Source: Candidatus Gastranaerophilales bacterium
GTDB lineage: Bacteria; Cyanobacteriota; Vampirovibrionia; Gastranaerophilales; Gastranaerophilaceae
Assembly: GCA_944325785.1 (NCBI GenBank)
Contig: CALVBN010000009.1
Coordinates: 1 to 64,000 of the forward strand
Reading direction: 5' to 3'
DNA length: 64,000 bases
Positions 32,903-44,327 of this stretch are shown piece after piece. The notes below the pieces were generated by a model that saw nothing but the letters and a program-made list of their open reading frames with translations, made no database searches and was not told the origin of the DNA. The translations under genes and the position numbers were made by a program. Each line of letters begins with the position of its first letter. Within the stretch, counting starts at the first letter, position 1.

Positions 32903-34102
32903 CTAGTTCCAAGCGTCTGTCAGCATTCCTTTATCATTGAAATCAAGATAAAGTTCCCCGGATTCCTCTCCGTTTTCATCTATTTTGCCTTCATAATATG
33001 AAGAAGGTCTTTTGTTTTCCTCAAAATATATTTTTGTATAACTGTCTTTGTTTCTGATTTCTACCTTACCGCTTCCACCATCATAATATTCAGTGATTTT
33101 TTTCTTACCATCCCCCAGGTCTTCAATAATTTCCTGGGTACCGCTTGGGTAAAAATTGAATTCTTTATTGCCTTCTTTTACCTTTTCTAAATTTCCGTTA
33201 ATATCAAAATATGCTGTAGTTTCACCATTATTTATAACATTTTTTTCTATTGCACCGTTTGAATAATAGCTTATTTCGCCTTTTTGTCCCTTTAAATCAA
33301 TTTCATGCTTGTATTTCGGCGCCGGCAAAAGTTCCGGATTATTCAATTTTTCTCTTCCAAGCTGATTTGGAATAATCCTTTTTTCTCTTTTTTCAACTGA
33401 AATTAAACTGCCGTTATAGAATTTAACATTCAGTTCTGCTTCCTTTACACTGCTGCTTTTATATTCCTCATAACTTTTGGGCTGTTTATTTTCATCTAAT
33501 GTGGTATATATATAGCGCCCGTTTTTTTCATCATCAATATAAATACGATATTCTTTATCTTCAATGTTTTTTGATACAGAGAGTTCTTGATTGTTTTTGA
33601 CGATTTTATTAATAGATGCTTCTGTAAGTTCACCGTTTTGATAACTCGAATCTTGAACAAGTCTGCCGTCAGCGTATTTGCTAACCCAGCTTGAACCCTC
33701 ATATTGACCGTCTTCTATATAATTAGTCTGCTTCATAAGAACCTGCTGAGTATTTTTATCTATCACTTCTGCTGAAGCAATCAAGTTTTCATTTTCTTCA
33801 TCCGGCGTATAAATTGTTTTCGTATTTTCATCTTCTTTTACGATTGCGCGCAGTCTGCCTTCTGAAGTATAAATCCTTTCGCCCTCAATCTCTTCCTGCG
33901 GATTAAAGATTAATTCAAGGGGTTCTATATTATCAAGCTTTTCCGGATGTTTTAAGATAGATAAATTATAAGAAGCCAGTGCTTCAGTTCCTTTCATACT
34001 TACATTTTGTTCTGTACTCTCAATCTGTTCTTTGTTTTCATCCCCGCGAAAAGCCGGTCTTGATACAAAATTAATTGTGCTTAATCCATTTACCCTAATC
34101 AT
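32903..34102 (-). CDS. MORN-variant repeat orphan with FRG tag
   Basis: This 399-aa protein starts MIRVNGLSTINFVSRPAFRG, the N-terminal tag seen in other orphans here. The rest is a series of short beta-hairpins with Tyr/Phe-x-(D/N)-G turns (YIEDGQYEGSSWVSKYADGR, YYSNGAIEKNVINNGET, YEGKIDENGEESGELYLDF), like YwqK-type MORN-variant repeats. No signal peptide or membrane segment. The family includes antitoxin-like and surface proteins; function here is unknown. GGAG precedes the ATG. Confidence 0.6.
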   Translation of the reverse strand: MIRVNGLSTINFVSRPAFRGDENKEQIESTEQNVSMKGTEALASYNLSILKHPEKLDNIEPLELIFNPQEEIEGERIYTSEGRLRAIVKEDENTKTIYTPDEENENLIASAEVIDKNTQQVLMKQTNYIEDGQYEGSSWVSKYADGRLVQDSSYQNGELTEASINKIVKNNQELSVSKNIEDKEYRIYIDDEKNGRYIYTTLDENKQPKSYEEYKSSSVKEAELNVKFYNGSLISVEKREKRIIPNQLGREKLNNPELLPAPKYKHEIDLKGQKGEISYYSNGAIEKNVINNGETTAYFDINGNLEKVKEGNKEFNFYPSGTQEIIEDLGDGKKKITEYYDGGSGKVEIRNKDSYTKIYFEENKRPSSYYEGKIDENGEESGELYLDFNDKGMLTDAWN

Positions 34103-34253
34103 AAAAATTTCTCCATAATATGCTACACATATAACACCTATATTAAAACAAAAATAAAAATAAATTTGTCCAAATATTACTGAATGTAACGAAAATAGAA
34201 AGGATTGTTTATATTAAAAATAAAGCCTGCTTCAAAATAGAAGGTTTTTGTTA

Positions 34254-34259
34254 TATAAT
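34254..34259 (+). promoter_or_regulatory. pheT promoter -10
   Basis: TATAAT with TTCAAA 17 nt upstream as a weak -35. The start codon is 32 nt downstream with GAGAGG between. No T-box or leader-peptide attenuator is apparent in this short leader. Confidence 0.5.
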
Positions 34260-34291
34260 AAACTTAATAAAATTTAGAGAGGTAGGGAATT

Positions 34292-36766
34292 ATGCAAGTT
34301 TCATTAAACTGGTTGAATGAATTAGTGGATTTAGAAGATTTAGATATTGCTCAAATTGCACACGAGCTTACTATGAGCGGATTAGAGGTTGAAGAAGTTG
34401 AAGAAGTCAGACCGAAATTTACTAATATTATTACCGCCAGAATTGAAAAAATAGATAATCACCCGAATTCAGACCACCTGCATCTGGTAACTGTTAATAC
34501 AGGTTCCGGTCTAAAAACAGTTGTCTGCGGTGCGCAAAATATAGAAGTCGGACAGGTAATCCCGTATGCCTCAGTAGGAAGCAAGGTTCTTGACAGAAAA
34601 ACCGGAGAGCAGTTCGAACTTACCCCTGCCGTAATCAGAGGTGTTGAATCTCAAGGTATGTTATGCTCTGATGACGAACTCGGAGTTTCAGACAGAAATT
34701 ATCAGGAAGAAGACGGCATCCTTGTTTTAAACAGAATATTCCCGAATGTAGGGCTGGGACTTAATGTTGAAGATGTTCTCGGTTTCGAAAAAGATTATAT
34801 TCTTCATACCGCGCCTACCGCAAACAGAGGTGACGAAATGTCCGTTATAGGTATTGCCAGAGAATTATCCGCACTATTTAACAGACATATGAAATTTGAA
34901 TACGCTTCAAAAGAATGCAAACCTGCAGATTTTAAAGTTGAAATTAAAGATAGTGATGTTTGCAAATATTATTCTATAGGTGTTTTGAAAAACATCACAA
35001 TAAAACCATCTCCGGATTGGATGCAAAAACGTCTTGTTTCATCCGGCATAAGAGCGATTAATAACGTTGTTGATATTACAAACTATGTTCTTTTGGAATA
35101 CGGAACACCTCTTCACGCATTTGATCTGGATAAATTAAACGGATATTTATGCGTAAGAAGAGCCAACGAAGGTGAAACCCTTGTCACTCTTGATGAAGTT
35201 GAAAGAAAACTGACTCATGACAGCGTTGTAATCGCAACAGAAGACAAACCGGTTTGTATAGGCGGAGTATTCGGCGGCGCAAATTCTGAAGTCGATGACA
35301 ATACAAAAAATATAGCCCTTGAAGCCGCATACTTTACACCACAGGCAAACAGAAAGAGCGCAAGAAGCGTCGGCTACCGTTCAGAAGCCTGCGCAAGATT
35401 TGAACGCGGAATTGATATAGAAGCCGTAAAACCTGGTTTGCTCAGAGCCGTAGAACTTATGGAACAATACGCGGACGCAGAATTTGAAGGAATGGTTGAT
35501 ACTGGCAAAAACAAATTAGAGCCAATTCAAATAACCTTAAGATATCCGCAGATAAGACGACTTTTAGGATGTGATATTGATCCGAATAAGTGCTTATCTA
35601 TTCTTGAAAAATTAGGGTTTAAAATCCTCGGCAAAAATGAAATCGCCTGCAGGGTCGAAGTTCCTTCATTCCGTGCAGATGACATAACAAGAGAATGCGA
35701 CTTGATAGAAGAAATTGCAAGAATTAACGGTTATGACCAGATAACTCCGACTCTTCCGGCAAGACCCGGTACTGCTGAAATTTCTCACGCAGAAAAGGTT
35801 ATTGAAAGAGTCAGAGATATTATGTCCGGCGAGGGGCTGAACGAAATCCAGACATCTTCACTTATCGGCGAACCGCTCTTGAAACAGTTCAATGTAACAT
35901 ACAATAAAGACAAAGCTGTATATGTCCAAAACCCTGCTTCAGAAGATTATACAATGCTGAGACAGACGCTTATCGCAAGTGTTCTGCAATGCTTAAAATA
36001 CAATTATGATAACGGGCAGAAAGATTTTTGGGCTTATGAAATCGGCAGAAGCTACGTAAAAGTTTCTGATGCTGATGAAAAGCATTCCGGTATTAAAGAA
36101 ACCCAGATTTTATCCGGTGTTATAACAGGCAATATCCAAAACTCAATGTGGCAGAATACCGGCGAAGTTGATTTCTATACTGTTAAAGGTATTGTGGATA
36201 AAATTCTTGAGGATTTCAATCTTACAAGAAGAATAAAATTTGAGCTTCTTGCAGATTCAAAACTGGCACAGACACATACCTGCATGCACCCTTATAAATC
36301 TGCAGTTTTAACACTGCTCGGCAAACAGCCAGAGATTGTAGGATATTATGGTGAAATTCATCCGGAACTTAAAAACAAAATGAAGCTTAACCAGAATGCA
36401 TATGTATTTAAGCTGGATTTGGATTTGTTTATTAATGCAATAAATCCGGGCGTTGTTAAATTCAAAAAGCTTCCTCAATATCCGGAAGTACAGAGAGATT
36501 TGGCGGTTATTGTTCCTGCTGAAACAACCTGGCTTGATATAGAAAAAATTATCAAAAAAGGTGTGGATAATAAGCTTTTTGCTTCCTGCGAAGTATTTGA
36601 CGTATATCAGGGCGAACACGTACAGGAAGGATATAAATCCGTAGCATTCAGAGTAAGAATGCAGGATGCAAATTCTACAATGACGGATGAAGCTATAGAA
36701 ACACAAATGGCTAACCTGCGTTCAACGTTGAAAAAAGCAATGCCGGAATTGTCATTCAGAGAATAA
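34292..36766 (+). CDS. pheT: Phenylalanyl-tRNA synthetase beta subunit
   Basis: This 824-aa protein is full length. It has the N-terminal tRNA-binding OB domain (IDNHPNSDHLHLVTVNTG at about 50-67), B3/B4 editing domain (INNVVDITNYVLLEYGTPLHAFD at about 258-280), B5 (about 410-480), the catalytic-like core (IEEIARINGYDQI) and the C-terminal FDX-ACB domain. pheS is not adjacent, so the subunits are encoded apart or pheS lies elsewhere. It is monocistronic here, with its own promoter; a convergent recombinase gene begins 4 nt after the stop. Confidence 0.97.
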   Translation: MQVSLNWLNELVDLEDLDIAQIAHELTMSGLEVEEVEEVRPKFTNIITARIEKIDNHPNSDHLHLVTVNTGSGLKTVVCGAQNIEVGQVIPYASVGSKVLDRKTGEQFELTPAVIRGVESQGMLCSDDELGVSDRNYQEEDGILVLNRIFPNVGLGLNVEDVLGFEKDYILHTAPTANRGDEMSVIGIARELSALFNRHMKFEYASKECKPADFKVEIKDSDVCKYYSIGVLKNITIKPSPDWMQKRLVSSGIRAINNVVDITNYVLLEYGTPLHAFDLDKLNGYLCVRRANEGETLVTLDEVERKLTHDSVVIATEDKPVCIGGVFGGANSEVDDNTKNIALEAAYFTPQANRKSARSVGYRSEACARFERGIDIEAVKPGLLRAVELMEQYADAEFEGMVDTGKNKLEPIQITLRYPQIRRLLGCDIDPNKCLSILEKLGFKILGKNEIACRVEVPSFRADDITRECDLIEEIARINGYDQITPTLPARPGTAEISHAEKVIERVRDIMSGEGLNEIQTSSLIGEPLLKQFNVTYNKDKAVYVQNPASEDYTMLRQTLIASVLQCLKYNYDNGQKDFWAYEIGRSYVKVSDADEKHSGIKETQILSGVITGNIQNSMWQNTGEVDFYTVKGIVDKILEDFNLTRRIKFELLADSKLAQTHTCMHPYKSAVLTLLGKQPEIVGYYGEIHPELKNKMKLNQNAYVFKLDLDLFINAINPGVVKFKKLPQYPEVQRDLAVIVPAETTWLDIEKIIKKGVDNKLFASCEVFDVYQGEHVQEGYKSVAFRVRMQDANSTMTDEAIETQMANLRSTLKKAMPELSFRE

Positions 36767-36769
36767 CCT

Positions 36770-37618
36770 TTAGCTATTTATTGCAAAATATACATCTTTC
36801 AGCCTTTTCTTGCTGATATGCGTATAAAGCTGCGTTGTTGAAACATCACTATGCCCCAAAAGTTCTTGGACTACACGCAGGTCTGCCCCGTTTTCAAGAA
36901 GATGGGTTGCAAAGCTGTGTCTCAAGGTATGAGGGGAAATATTTTTGTGAATAAGCTTGCCTTGATTGTGGATAAATGTATAAACGTCCTGCCTGTTTAT
37001 AAACCTTCCGTTATCCAAAATAAGCAGACGTTTTGTATTTAAATTATATTTTTTTAAAAGCAGTTCTCTTTTCGGCAGATACTCTTTTATTACAGCTTTA
37101 GCCTGTTCTCCCATAGGAATTATGCGTTCTTTTGAACCTTTACCAAAACAGCGTACGTATTTTGAAGCCAGATCAATATCAGTAATCTTTAAATTAACAA
37201 GCTCAGAAACACGAAGTCCGCAGCTATATAGAAGCTCCATCATAACATGTTCAACAGGCGACAAATTATTATGCAGCATTTCTTCAATTTCCTTTAAAGA
37301 AATTACTTTAGGAAGTCTTTGGGGCGTTTTAGGCTGTTCGAGTGTTGATGCCGGATTTTTATCAATAATACCGGAGGAAGATGCCCATTTAAAGAAACCT
37401 CTTAAAGAAGCAACCTTCCTTATAATACTGGTTGGCGCAAGTTTTTTTTCTCTGAGCATACGTATATGTGTGTTAATTTTCAGCCTGTCGACAGAATTAA
37501 TATCGTCATTATCTTTTGCAAAATCTGACAGATCGCGCCTGTAGGCGTCAATCGTATTTTGCGAAAGCCCTTTTTCAAGTTCCAGATATTCTAAATATTG
37601 AGCTATAATCTGATACAA
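36770..37618 (-). CDS. Tyrosine recombinase, XerC/XerD type
   Basis: This 282-aa integrase-family protein has a SAM-like N-terminal domain (YLEYLELEKGLSQNTIDAYR) and the catalytic set: Arg in YSCGLRVSELVNL, Lys in KGSKERIIP, HTLRHSFATHLLENG (His, Arg), His in LLGHSDVSTT and the Tyr nucleophile in QLYTHI. Length fits the chromosome-dimer-resolving Xer enzymes rather than phage integrases. The start appears to be TTG, 9 nt after the dacB stop with a TAGG site. Which of XerC or XerD is not decidable here. Confidence 0.9.
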   Translation of the reverse strand: MYQIIAQYLEYLELEKGLSQNTIDAYRRDLSDFAKDNDDINSVDRLKINTHIRMLREKKLAPTSIIRKVASLRGFFKWASSSGIIDKNPASTLEQPKTPQRLPKVISLKEIEEMLHNNLSPVEHVMMELLYSCGLRVSELVNLKITDIDLASKYVRCFGKGSKERIIPMGEQAKAVIKEYLPKRELLLKKYNLNTKRLLILDNGRFINRQDVYTFIHNQGKLIHKNISPHTLRHSFATHLLENGADLRVVQELLGHSDVSTTQLYTHISKKRLKDVYFAINS

Positions 37619-37627
37619 AATTTTTAC

Positions 37628-38956
37628 CTATAATCTTAAATAAGCTTCTCTTACCAGATAATCTTCAAGAGTCTTCATATCTGATATTGTTGAAGTTGTA
37701 TCGTTAATTATTATACAGAATGCGTATTGATTACCGTTTTTAGAGGTTAAAAATCCCGCAAGCGAGCTTGAATCACTGTGAGAGCCTGTTTTTGCTTTCA
37801 AATTATCTTTTATCGGAAGCATTCTGTGCGTCAAGGTTCCTTCTCCTGGTGCAGGAAGGCTTTCAAGAACTTTGTTGTCCTTGTTTTTTACCAGAAACTC
37901 TGTAATAAAATCGGCATTGATAAGATTATTCTTGGAAACTCCGCTGGCGTCTGTTATTCTGATTTTTGTACTGTCCAGCCCGTTTGCTTTGCAGTATGCA
38001 TTAAAAACTTTTATACCGTTTATGTCAGTACCTTTGTCATCATAAGCCTTGCCGCCTGCAAGCTTGGAAACTGTTTCTGATGCCATATTATTACTGTTTT
38101 TAAGAATATCATTAACTGCGCTTGAAATCGGGTGAGTAATACTAAAAACCTCCTCATCCGAATCCTGCAGTTTTGATGTTATAAAATTTTGTTTTAAATA
38201 TATTTTTTTATCAGCCATTGCAGAAGTAAGCTTTATATCAAAATATCTTTTCAAATTATTTGTCGGAATATAAATTGTTACAGGTTTATTTACCGTCCCG
38301 TCAAGCATTAGGGTATTTGAAGAAACCGAATTATCTCTGCTTACTTTTACATCATTTTTTTCGCCCGTTACAACGTGATTAAAAAATACCAGCGGATATT
38401 TGCTCGGATTAATTATCGTTGCGGGTTCTCCTTTTTGAGCGGGCATTAAGGTTATTTTTATAAGGTTTCTGTCAAGATTGTAAGAATTAAATCTCGGCAT
38501 AAGTGTATTCAAATCATCATCCCACTGCCAGCCTTCGCCCCAGTCTTTTTTTTCTAAAATACTGTCATCAATATAAACTTTTTTGGTTTCAAGCGTCATA
38601 TTGTTTACAAGTTTTTTTAAATCAGAGGAACTCAGATAAGGGTCAGCGCCGAGTTTTATCAAAAACGCATCTTCACCGCGCTTATATATTGTTGTTGTAA
38701 ATTCGTAATCATCCCCCAAGACCTCGACTGCAGGCACAAGAGTCAGCAGTTTTTGGACAGAAGCCGGATGCATAAGTATTTTTTCATTGAGTTCATAGAC
38801 AGGTTTTCCTGTATTCAAATCCTTGATTGAAACGGCGATTGAGTTTTTATCAATACCGGATTCATTAATTACAGAGGAAAAGTCGCGTTTTGCACCTTTA
38901 GCATCTGCTGTAAGCCCCAGAATAAGTATCATTAAAATGACTAGAAATTTTTTCAT
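37628..38956 (-). CDS. dacB: D-Ala-D-Ala carboxypeptidase/endopeptidase, PBP4 (S13)
   Basis: This 442-aa periplasmic enzyme trims peptidoglycan. A signal peptide (KKFLVILMILILGLTADAKG) is followed by SxxK in HPASVQKLLTL (about 65-68), SxN in NSNNMASETV and KTG in LKAKTGSHSDSS. These are the three S13 active-site motifs. It overlaps the nitrilase gene upstream by 4 nt and is followed closely by the xer gene, so it is part of a four-gene minus-strand operon (acyltransferase, nitrilase, dacB, xer). Confidence 0.92.
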   Translation of the reverse strand: MKKFLVILMILILGLTADAKGAKRDFSSVINESGIDKNSIAVSIKDLNTGKPVYELNEKILMHPASVQKLLTLVPAVEVLGDDYEFTTTIYKRGEDAFLIKLGADPYLSSSDLKKLVNNMTLETKKVYIDDSILEKKDWGEGWQWDDDLNTLMPRFNSYNLDRNLIKITLMPAQKGEPATIINPSKYPLVFFNHVVTGEKNDVKVSRDNSVSSNTLMLDGTVNKPVTIYIPTNNLKRYFDIKLTSAMADKKIYLKQNFITSKLQDSDEEVFSITHPISSAVNDILKNSNNMASETVSKLAGGKAYDDKGTDINGIKVFNAYCKANGLDSTKIRITDASGVSKNNLINADFITEFLVKNKDNKVLESLPAPGEGTLTHRMLPIKDNLKAKTGSHSDSSSLAGFLTSKNGNQYAFCIIINDTTSTISDMKTLEDYLVREAYLRL

Positions 38957-39774
38957 TTTTTTACAACCTCATAAGAGTTTTTAATATCTTTTAAAACAGT
39001 GCATTTATCCCTAAATTCGTACATTTTTTCCAAATCCGCTTCGGCATAAACAGCACCTTCTATCTCATTAATTTCATCTGCCACCTTGCCTTCATAATCA
39101 ATAATCATAGAGTGCCCGAGGTTTTCTGAGCCGTCTTTCAGCAGTCCTGTCTGCGTAAGTGCGACAAAATATGACTGGTTTTCAACCGCACGCGCTGTTG
39201 TAAGACTATCCCAGTGTATTTTTCTTGATTTTGGCCATGCTGCCATATTAACAAGTATATCCGCGCCGGCTTTTCTGTAAGCTCTGTAGATTTCGGGGAA
39301 ACGTATATCATAGCAGATAGTTAACCCGAGTTTTACGCCCTCAAGCTCAACCATAACAGGATTAGCGCCTCTTGTTATATAATCACCCTCAGTATCGTTG
39401 TAGTAAGAAAAAAGATGGACTTTATCATACATACAAACAAGGTTCCCTGCTCTGTCTATAACCGGACAGCTGTTAAACAGCCTGTCTCCGTCTTTTCTAA
39501 TAAAGCTTCCGCCTATAATATTCACCCCGTATTCTTTTGCGCATTCTTTGAGCATTTTTAAAGAGCGTGCATCTTCGAGATTTTCAGCACATTTAGGAAA
39601 AGATTCGCAGTCCCATCCCGCAGTCCAGACCTCCGGCAAAAACACAAAGTCCACGCCTTCGTACTTTTCTAAATTAGCGCGGAGCAGATTTTTTACACTC
39701 TCTATATTTAAATCAATATTTCCGATTGCAGATTCCATTTGGATTGCAAGCAGTTTTATTTTTTTCTTCTCCAT
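38953..39774 (-). CDS. Carbon-nitrogen hydrolase (nitrilase/omega-amidase class)
   Basis: This 273-aa protein has the Glu-Lys-Cys triad: Glu in FVFLPEVWTAGW (about 47), Lys in MYDKVHLFSYY (about 119) and Cys in GLTICYDIRFPEIYRAYR (about 153). The closest type is the Nit2/YafV omega-amidase or predicted amidase branch. It overlaps dacB by 4 nt and the acyltransferase gene by 19 nt. A role in deaminating transamination by-products is known for relatives; the substrate here is inferred only. Confidence 0.9.
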   Translation of the reverse strand: MEKKKIKLLAIQMESAIGNIDLNIESVKNLLRANLEKYEGVDFVFLPEVWTAGWDCESFPKCAENLEDARSLKMLKECAKEYGVNIIGGSFIRKDGDRLFNSCPVIDRAGNLVCMYDKVHLFSYYNDTEGDYITRGANPVMVELEGVKLGLTICYDIRFPEIYRAYRKAGADILVNMAAWPKSRKIHWDSLTTARAVENQSYFVALTQTGLLKDGSENLGHSMIIDYEGKVADEINEIEGAVYAEADLEKMYEFRDKCTVLKDIKNSYEVVKK

Positions 39775-40427
39775 ATACCGAATTTGTATACCTCATCAAA
39801 AGCCTTTGGCGCTTCTTTTTCCAGATTTTCCATACTTAACTGAAGCTTTTGGCGGATTTCTTCCTCATCACAATCAGACGGTGCATAAATAGGCTCACCG
39901 TATAAGTTGATAAGATTAGTTGCAAATACCGGAGAACGCATTTCATCCCAGGAAGGGAATTTGGCAAAAGTAAAGTTCTTAGAATACCAATAAACAGGGA
40001 CTATCGGAACGCCCGCCATTTTAGCGATTTTAACAACTCCGTCTTTGACAACCCTTGCAGGGCCCTTGGGACCGTCCACCATCATTGCGCAGTTTTCGCC
40101 GGATTTGAGGATAGAAATCATCTGCATAGTTGCTTCGACAGCGCCTTTTTTACCTTTAGACCCGCGGACTGTTTTAAATCCCCAGCGTTCTACAACATCA
40201 GCAATAATTTCTCCATCGCGGGAACGGCTGACAAGAACATGGAGCTTTTCGCGGTGTCTTATGCCATGGACACAAAACTGATGTGCATGCCACATTGCAT
40301 AAATGCAGGGCATTTTATCCGGATTATTTACCTCAATAATTCTTGTAAAAAGCTCTTGAAATTTTAATACTCTGAAAACAAGGTGCGAAACCTTAGTAAT
40401 ATTTTTCCCTTTTAATAATCTAACCAT
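39756..40427 (-). CDS. DUF374 lysophospholipid/lipid A-type acyltransferase
   Basis: This 223-aa protein matches the DUF374 branch of the LPLAT superfamily. MWHAHQFCVHG is the His-containing block 1 variant, LVSRSRDGEIIADVVERWGF and VRGSKGKKGAVEA form block 2, MVDGPKGPARVVKDGVVKIA block 3, and GVPIVPVYW block 4. Members acylate envelope lipids, often lipid A-like. ATG 40427 lies 6 nt after a TATAAT box, so the transcript for this whole operon is leaderless. It implies an outer-membrane glycolipid. Confidence 0.87.
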   Translation of the reverse strand: MVRLLKGKNITKVSHLVFRVLKFQELFTRIIEVNNPDKMPCIYAMWHAHQFCVHGIRHREKLHVLVSRSRDGEIIADVVERWGFKTVRGSKGKKGAVEATMQMISILKSGENCAMMVDGPKGPARVVKDGVVKIAKMAGVPIVPVYWYSKNFTFAKFPSWDEMRSPVFATNLINLYGEPIYAPSDCDEEEIRQKLQLSMENLEKEAPKAFDEVYKFGIWRRKK

Positions 40428-40433
40428 GTAACA

Positions 40434-40439
40434 ATTATA
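40434..40439 (-). promoter_or_regulatory. Leaderless -10 box for the acyltransferase operon
   Basis: On the minus strand TATAAT, then TGTTAC, then ATG at 40427. There is no Shine-Dalgarno sequence. A separate plus-strand TATACT box at about 40463 drives the divergent gene. Confidence 0.7.
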
Positions 40440-40486
40440 CAATAAAACCCCATAAATATGCTATACTTAAAATGAGGTTAGAATAT

Positions 40487-41086
40487 ATGAAAAAGTTTAT
40501 TTTAATATTATTTTTGTTAGTTTTGCAGACTGCAGTCTTTGCTGATTACAATGACATTTATATTGCTGATATTCAGTATGACTGGATTGATAAATCCGAA
40601 GTTGAAAAAGAAGCAATTATAAGTGAAGTCAGAGATATTATTTTTGAAAATCCTGTAGAAAAACAGAAGGATTTTAAAGACCAGTTCAAGGACAGGCTTA
40701 AGGATAAAGACTACGTAGAAAACTATATGGCGGCGTCTGCAGGCTATAAAGAATTTAAAGGCAATAATATTTCCGCATTTTATTACAAAAAAATGAAACA
40801 TATCTATATGTACGCACTGCAGGATAAAAAAGATGTTTCCAAAGCTTATTATTACGATGCATTAGGCAACTTGAAATACGTTGACTTTATCTACGGCGAA
40901 TATCCGGATTATCCGTACTATTCAATACAATACAGAATTTCCGGAAAACCGGTAAGCGCAATCTATTTTGCATCAAAAGACTGCCAGTATCTTTTCACTC
41001 CGGAGGGTGAATTTGAAGGTGTCTGGTATAAACACAATCTTTATAATGAAAAATCTAAAGTTATTTTAACGAGGACTACATATTGA
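40487..41086 (+). CDS. Secreted protein, unknown
   Basis: This 199-aa protein has a clear signal peptide ([20 protein letters not shown]). The mature part begins with an acidic/basic helical region ([20 protein letters not shown]) followed by beta-rich sequence with many aromatic residues ([20 protein letters not shown]). I chose ATG 40487 because GAGG lies 9 nt upstream, rather than the ATG at 40472. Its stop overlaps the next gene by 4 nt, so it is coupled to the CinA-type gene. Family not recognised. Confidence 0.7.
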   Translation: MKKFILILFLLVLQTAVFADYNDIYIADIQYDWIDKSEVEKEAIISEVRDIIFENPVEKQKDFKDQFKDRLKDKDYVENYMAASAGYKEFKGNNISAFYYKKMKHIYMYALQDKKDVSKAYYYDALGNLKYVDFIYGEYPDYPYYSIQYRISGKPVSAIYFASKDCQYLFTPEGEFEGVWYKHNLYNEKSKVILTRTTY

Positions 41087-41559
41087 TAGAAAATGATGTT
41101 GCAGAGATTTTAATAAAAAAGAATTTAACTATTGCGACGACAGAATCCTGCACAGGCGGGCTTTTGAGTTCTAAGCTTACTGATGTAAGCGGAAGTTCTG
41201 CCTTTATTCACTTAAATTTAGTGACCTATGCAAATGAAGCCAAACATAAAATGCTTGGAGTTAAGCTCGAAACTCTTGAAAAGCATGGGGCTGTAAGCGA
41301 AGAATGCTCTTATGAAATGGCGCGCGGACTTTTTGAATTAACAGGCGCGGATATTTGTGTTTCAACAACCGGAATCGCAGGACCAACCGGAGGAAGCGCG
41401 GAAAAACCCGTCGGGCTTATGTATTCCACAATTTATACAAAAGATAAATCCGAAACATTTAAAGTTTTGTTACCGCCCAAAACTCCGCGTATCAAAATGA
41501 AAGAGGAATTTGTAAAAGCTGTTCTTGAAAAAGTTTACACATTTTTGATTTTTTTATAA
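41083..41559 (+). CDS. pncC: CinA C-terminal-type amidohydrolase (PncC)
   Basis: This 158-aa protein matches the stand-alone CinA C-terminal domain, an NMN deamidase. [20 protein letters not shown] at about 16-35 holds the catalytic Ser/Thr region, VVxxG-type [14 protein letters not shown] follows, and [21 protein letters not shown] is the second signature. It starts with TTG overlapping the upstream stop (TTGA). With nadA it points to an active pyridine nucleotide cycle, though they are not linked. Confidence 0.9.
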   Translation: MIENDVAEILIKKNLTIATTESCTGGLLSSKLTDVSGSSAFIHLNLVTYANEAKHKMLGVKLETLEKHGAVSEECSYEMARGLFELTGADICVSTTGIAGPTGGSAEKPVGLMYSTIYTKDKSETFKVLLPPKTPRIKMKEEFVKAVLEKVYTFLIFL

Positions 41560-41568
41560 AATAAACTT

Positions 41569-42390
41569 ATGGGAGTATTGAGGGGAAAAATCGTTTTATT
41601 TATTATGTGTCTGCTGTTATCTATACCAGTATATGCGGAAGATGCAGGCTCTGCTCCGTCAAGTTCCGGAGCTTCAGTACAAAACGACTTTTCCGAATAT
41701 ATGAATACTCTGCAGGGTCAGATTCAGAAGAACTGGAACCCGCCGGATTTTTTGGAAAAAGACGGGCATGCAACAATAATGTTCAGCATTAACAGATGCG
41801 GAGATATAATTTCAACCCAAATAGTAGAAAGCTCCGGCGATGAAGTTTTTGATGAATCAGCAATGGAAGCTCTAAGAAAAGCATCTCCGTTCAACCATTT
41901 TCCTGCCAATACCTCAAGAGGCTCTTTAACAATCAAATACTCATTCGATACTTCTATTGTCAAAACAGATAATATGCAGGAATATGTTAAAAATGCCGAC
42001 AAATACTATAATATAAACAATCACCAAACTGCACTTAATTATATCAATCGCGCAATTGACGAAGTTGAAGGCGACAGCCGTTCATATTTTCTGTATGGCA
42101 AACGCAGTAGAATTAAGCGCGCGCTCGGTGATGTTGACGGCGCAAACGCGGATATGGACGAATCTAAACGCCTAAAAGCAAAATACGACCAGAAACGCAT
42201 TAATGCAAGCAAACTGATTGCAGAAATGGAGCAGACCCCTTATTCATATTTCTACCTTGCTCATTCCTACGAAATCGCTGGAGATTATGAACACGCAATA
42301 GAAGCAATTGATAAGGCTATTGCGCTGACGGAATTAAACAACCAGTATAAAAGATACAGACAAGAATTGACCCAGAAAAGCAGTTTGTAA
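41569..42390 (+). CDS. TonB C-terminal-like domain plus TPR protein
   Basis: This 273-aa protein has a signal peptide or membrane anchor (KIVLFIMCLLLSIPVYAED), a TonB C-terminal-like domain (MNTLQGQIQKNWNPPDFLEK, then ISTQIVESSGDEVFDESAMEALRKASPFN, about 40-125), and two or three TPR units to the end. The Pro-rich periplasm-spanning linker of true TonB is absent. So it may be a TonB/TolA-like envelope protein rather than an energy transducer. It starts 9 nt after the CinA-type gene. Confidence 0.75.
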   Translation: MGVLRGKIVLFIMCLLLSIPVYAEDAGSAPSSSGASVQNDFSEYMNTLQGQIQKNWNPPDFLEKDGHATIMFSINRCGDIISTQIVESSGDEVFDESAMEALRKASPFNHFPANTSRGSLTIKYSFDTSIVKTDNMQEYVKNADKYYNINNHQTALNYINRAIDEVEGDSRSYFLYGKRSRIKRALGDVDGANADMDESKRLKAKYDQKRINASKLIAEMEQTPYSYFYLAHSYEIAGDYEHAIEAIDKAIALTELNNQYKRYRQELTQKSSL

Positions 42391-42462
42391 AATTAACATA
42401 TTTTAATACAAATAGCAATTTATTTTTTTACGGGGTTTGGTATTTAAAAGGAGTTTATAAAT

Positions 42463-44184
<1,722 letters not shown>

Positions 44185-44190
44185 TTATTG

Positions 44191-44315
44191 GTTTAGGAGT
44201 TGAATAGTTTATAAGTTTAGGGATTTAGGAGTTGAGAAGAATTTAAATTCGCTTACGCTCATAATATATCATTTTAACTTCCTCTAAACTTCTAAACTTA
44301 TAAACCTCTAAACTC
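44191..44315. repeat. TTTAGGAGTT / CTAAACTTC inverted repeat region
   Basis: A left tract (44191-44240) of short GTTTAGGAG-type units is mirrored by a right tract (44279-44315). The best arms are 14 bp, GTTTATAAGTTTAG at 44207-44220 and its complement at 44292-44305. The right tract resembles 18976-19016 upstream of mnmG's 3' end. Both copies lie at or near ends of tRNA-modification genes (tgt, mnmG), probably by chance. Confidence 0.65.
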
Positions 44316-44327
44316 TTTAATCCTTCC

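Noticed and set aside
36770..37618. Phage or integron integrase
   Set aside because: Length, N-terminal domain and the dacB operon context fit a housekeeping Xer recombinase; no att sites or phage genes are adjacent.
41569..42390. True TonB energy transducer
   Set aside because: The C-terminal-like domain is present but the proline-rich spacer is not, and no ExbB/ExbD or receptor genes are linked.
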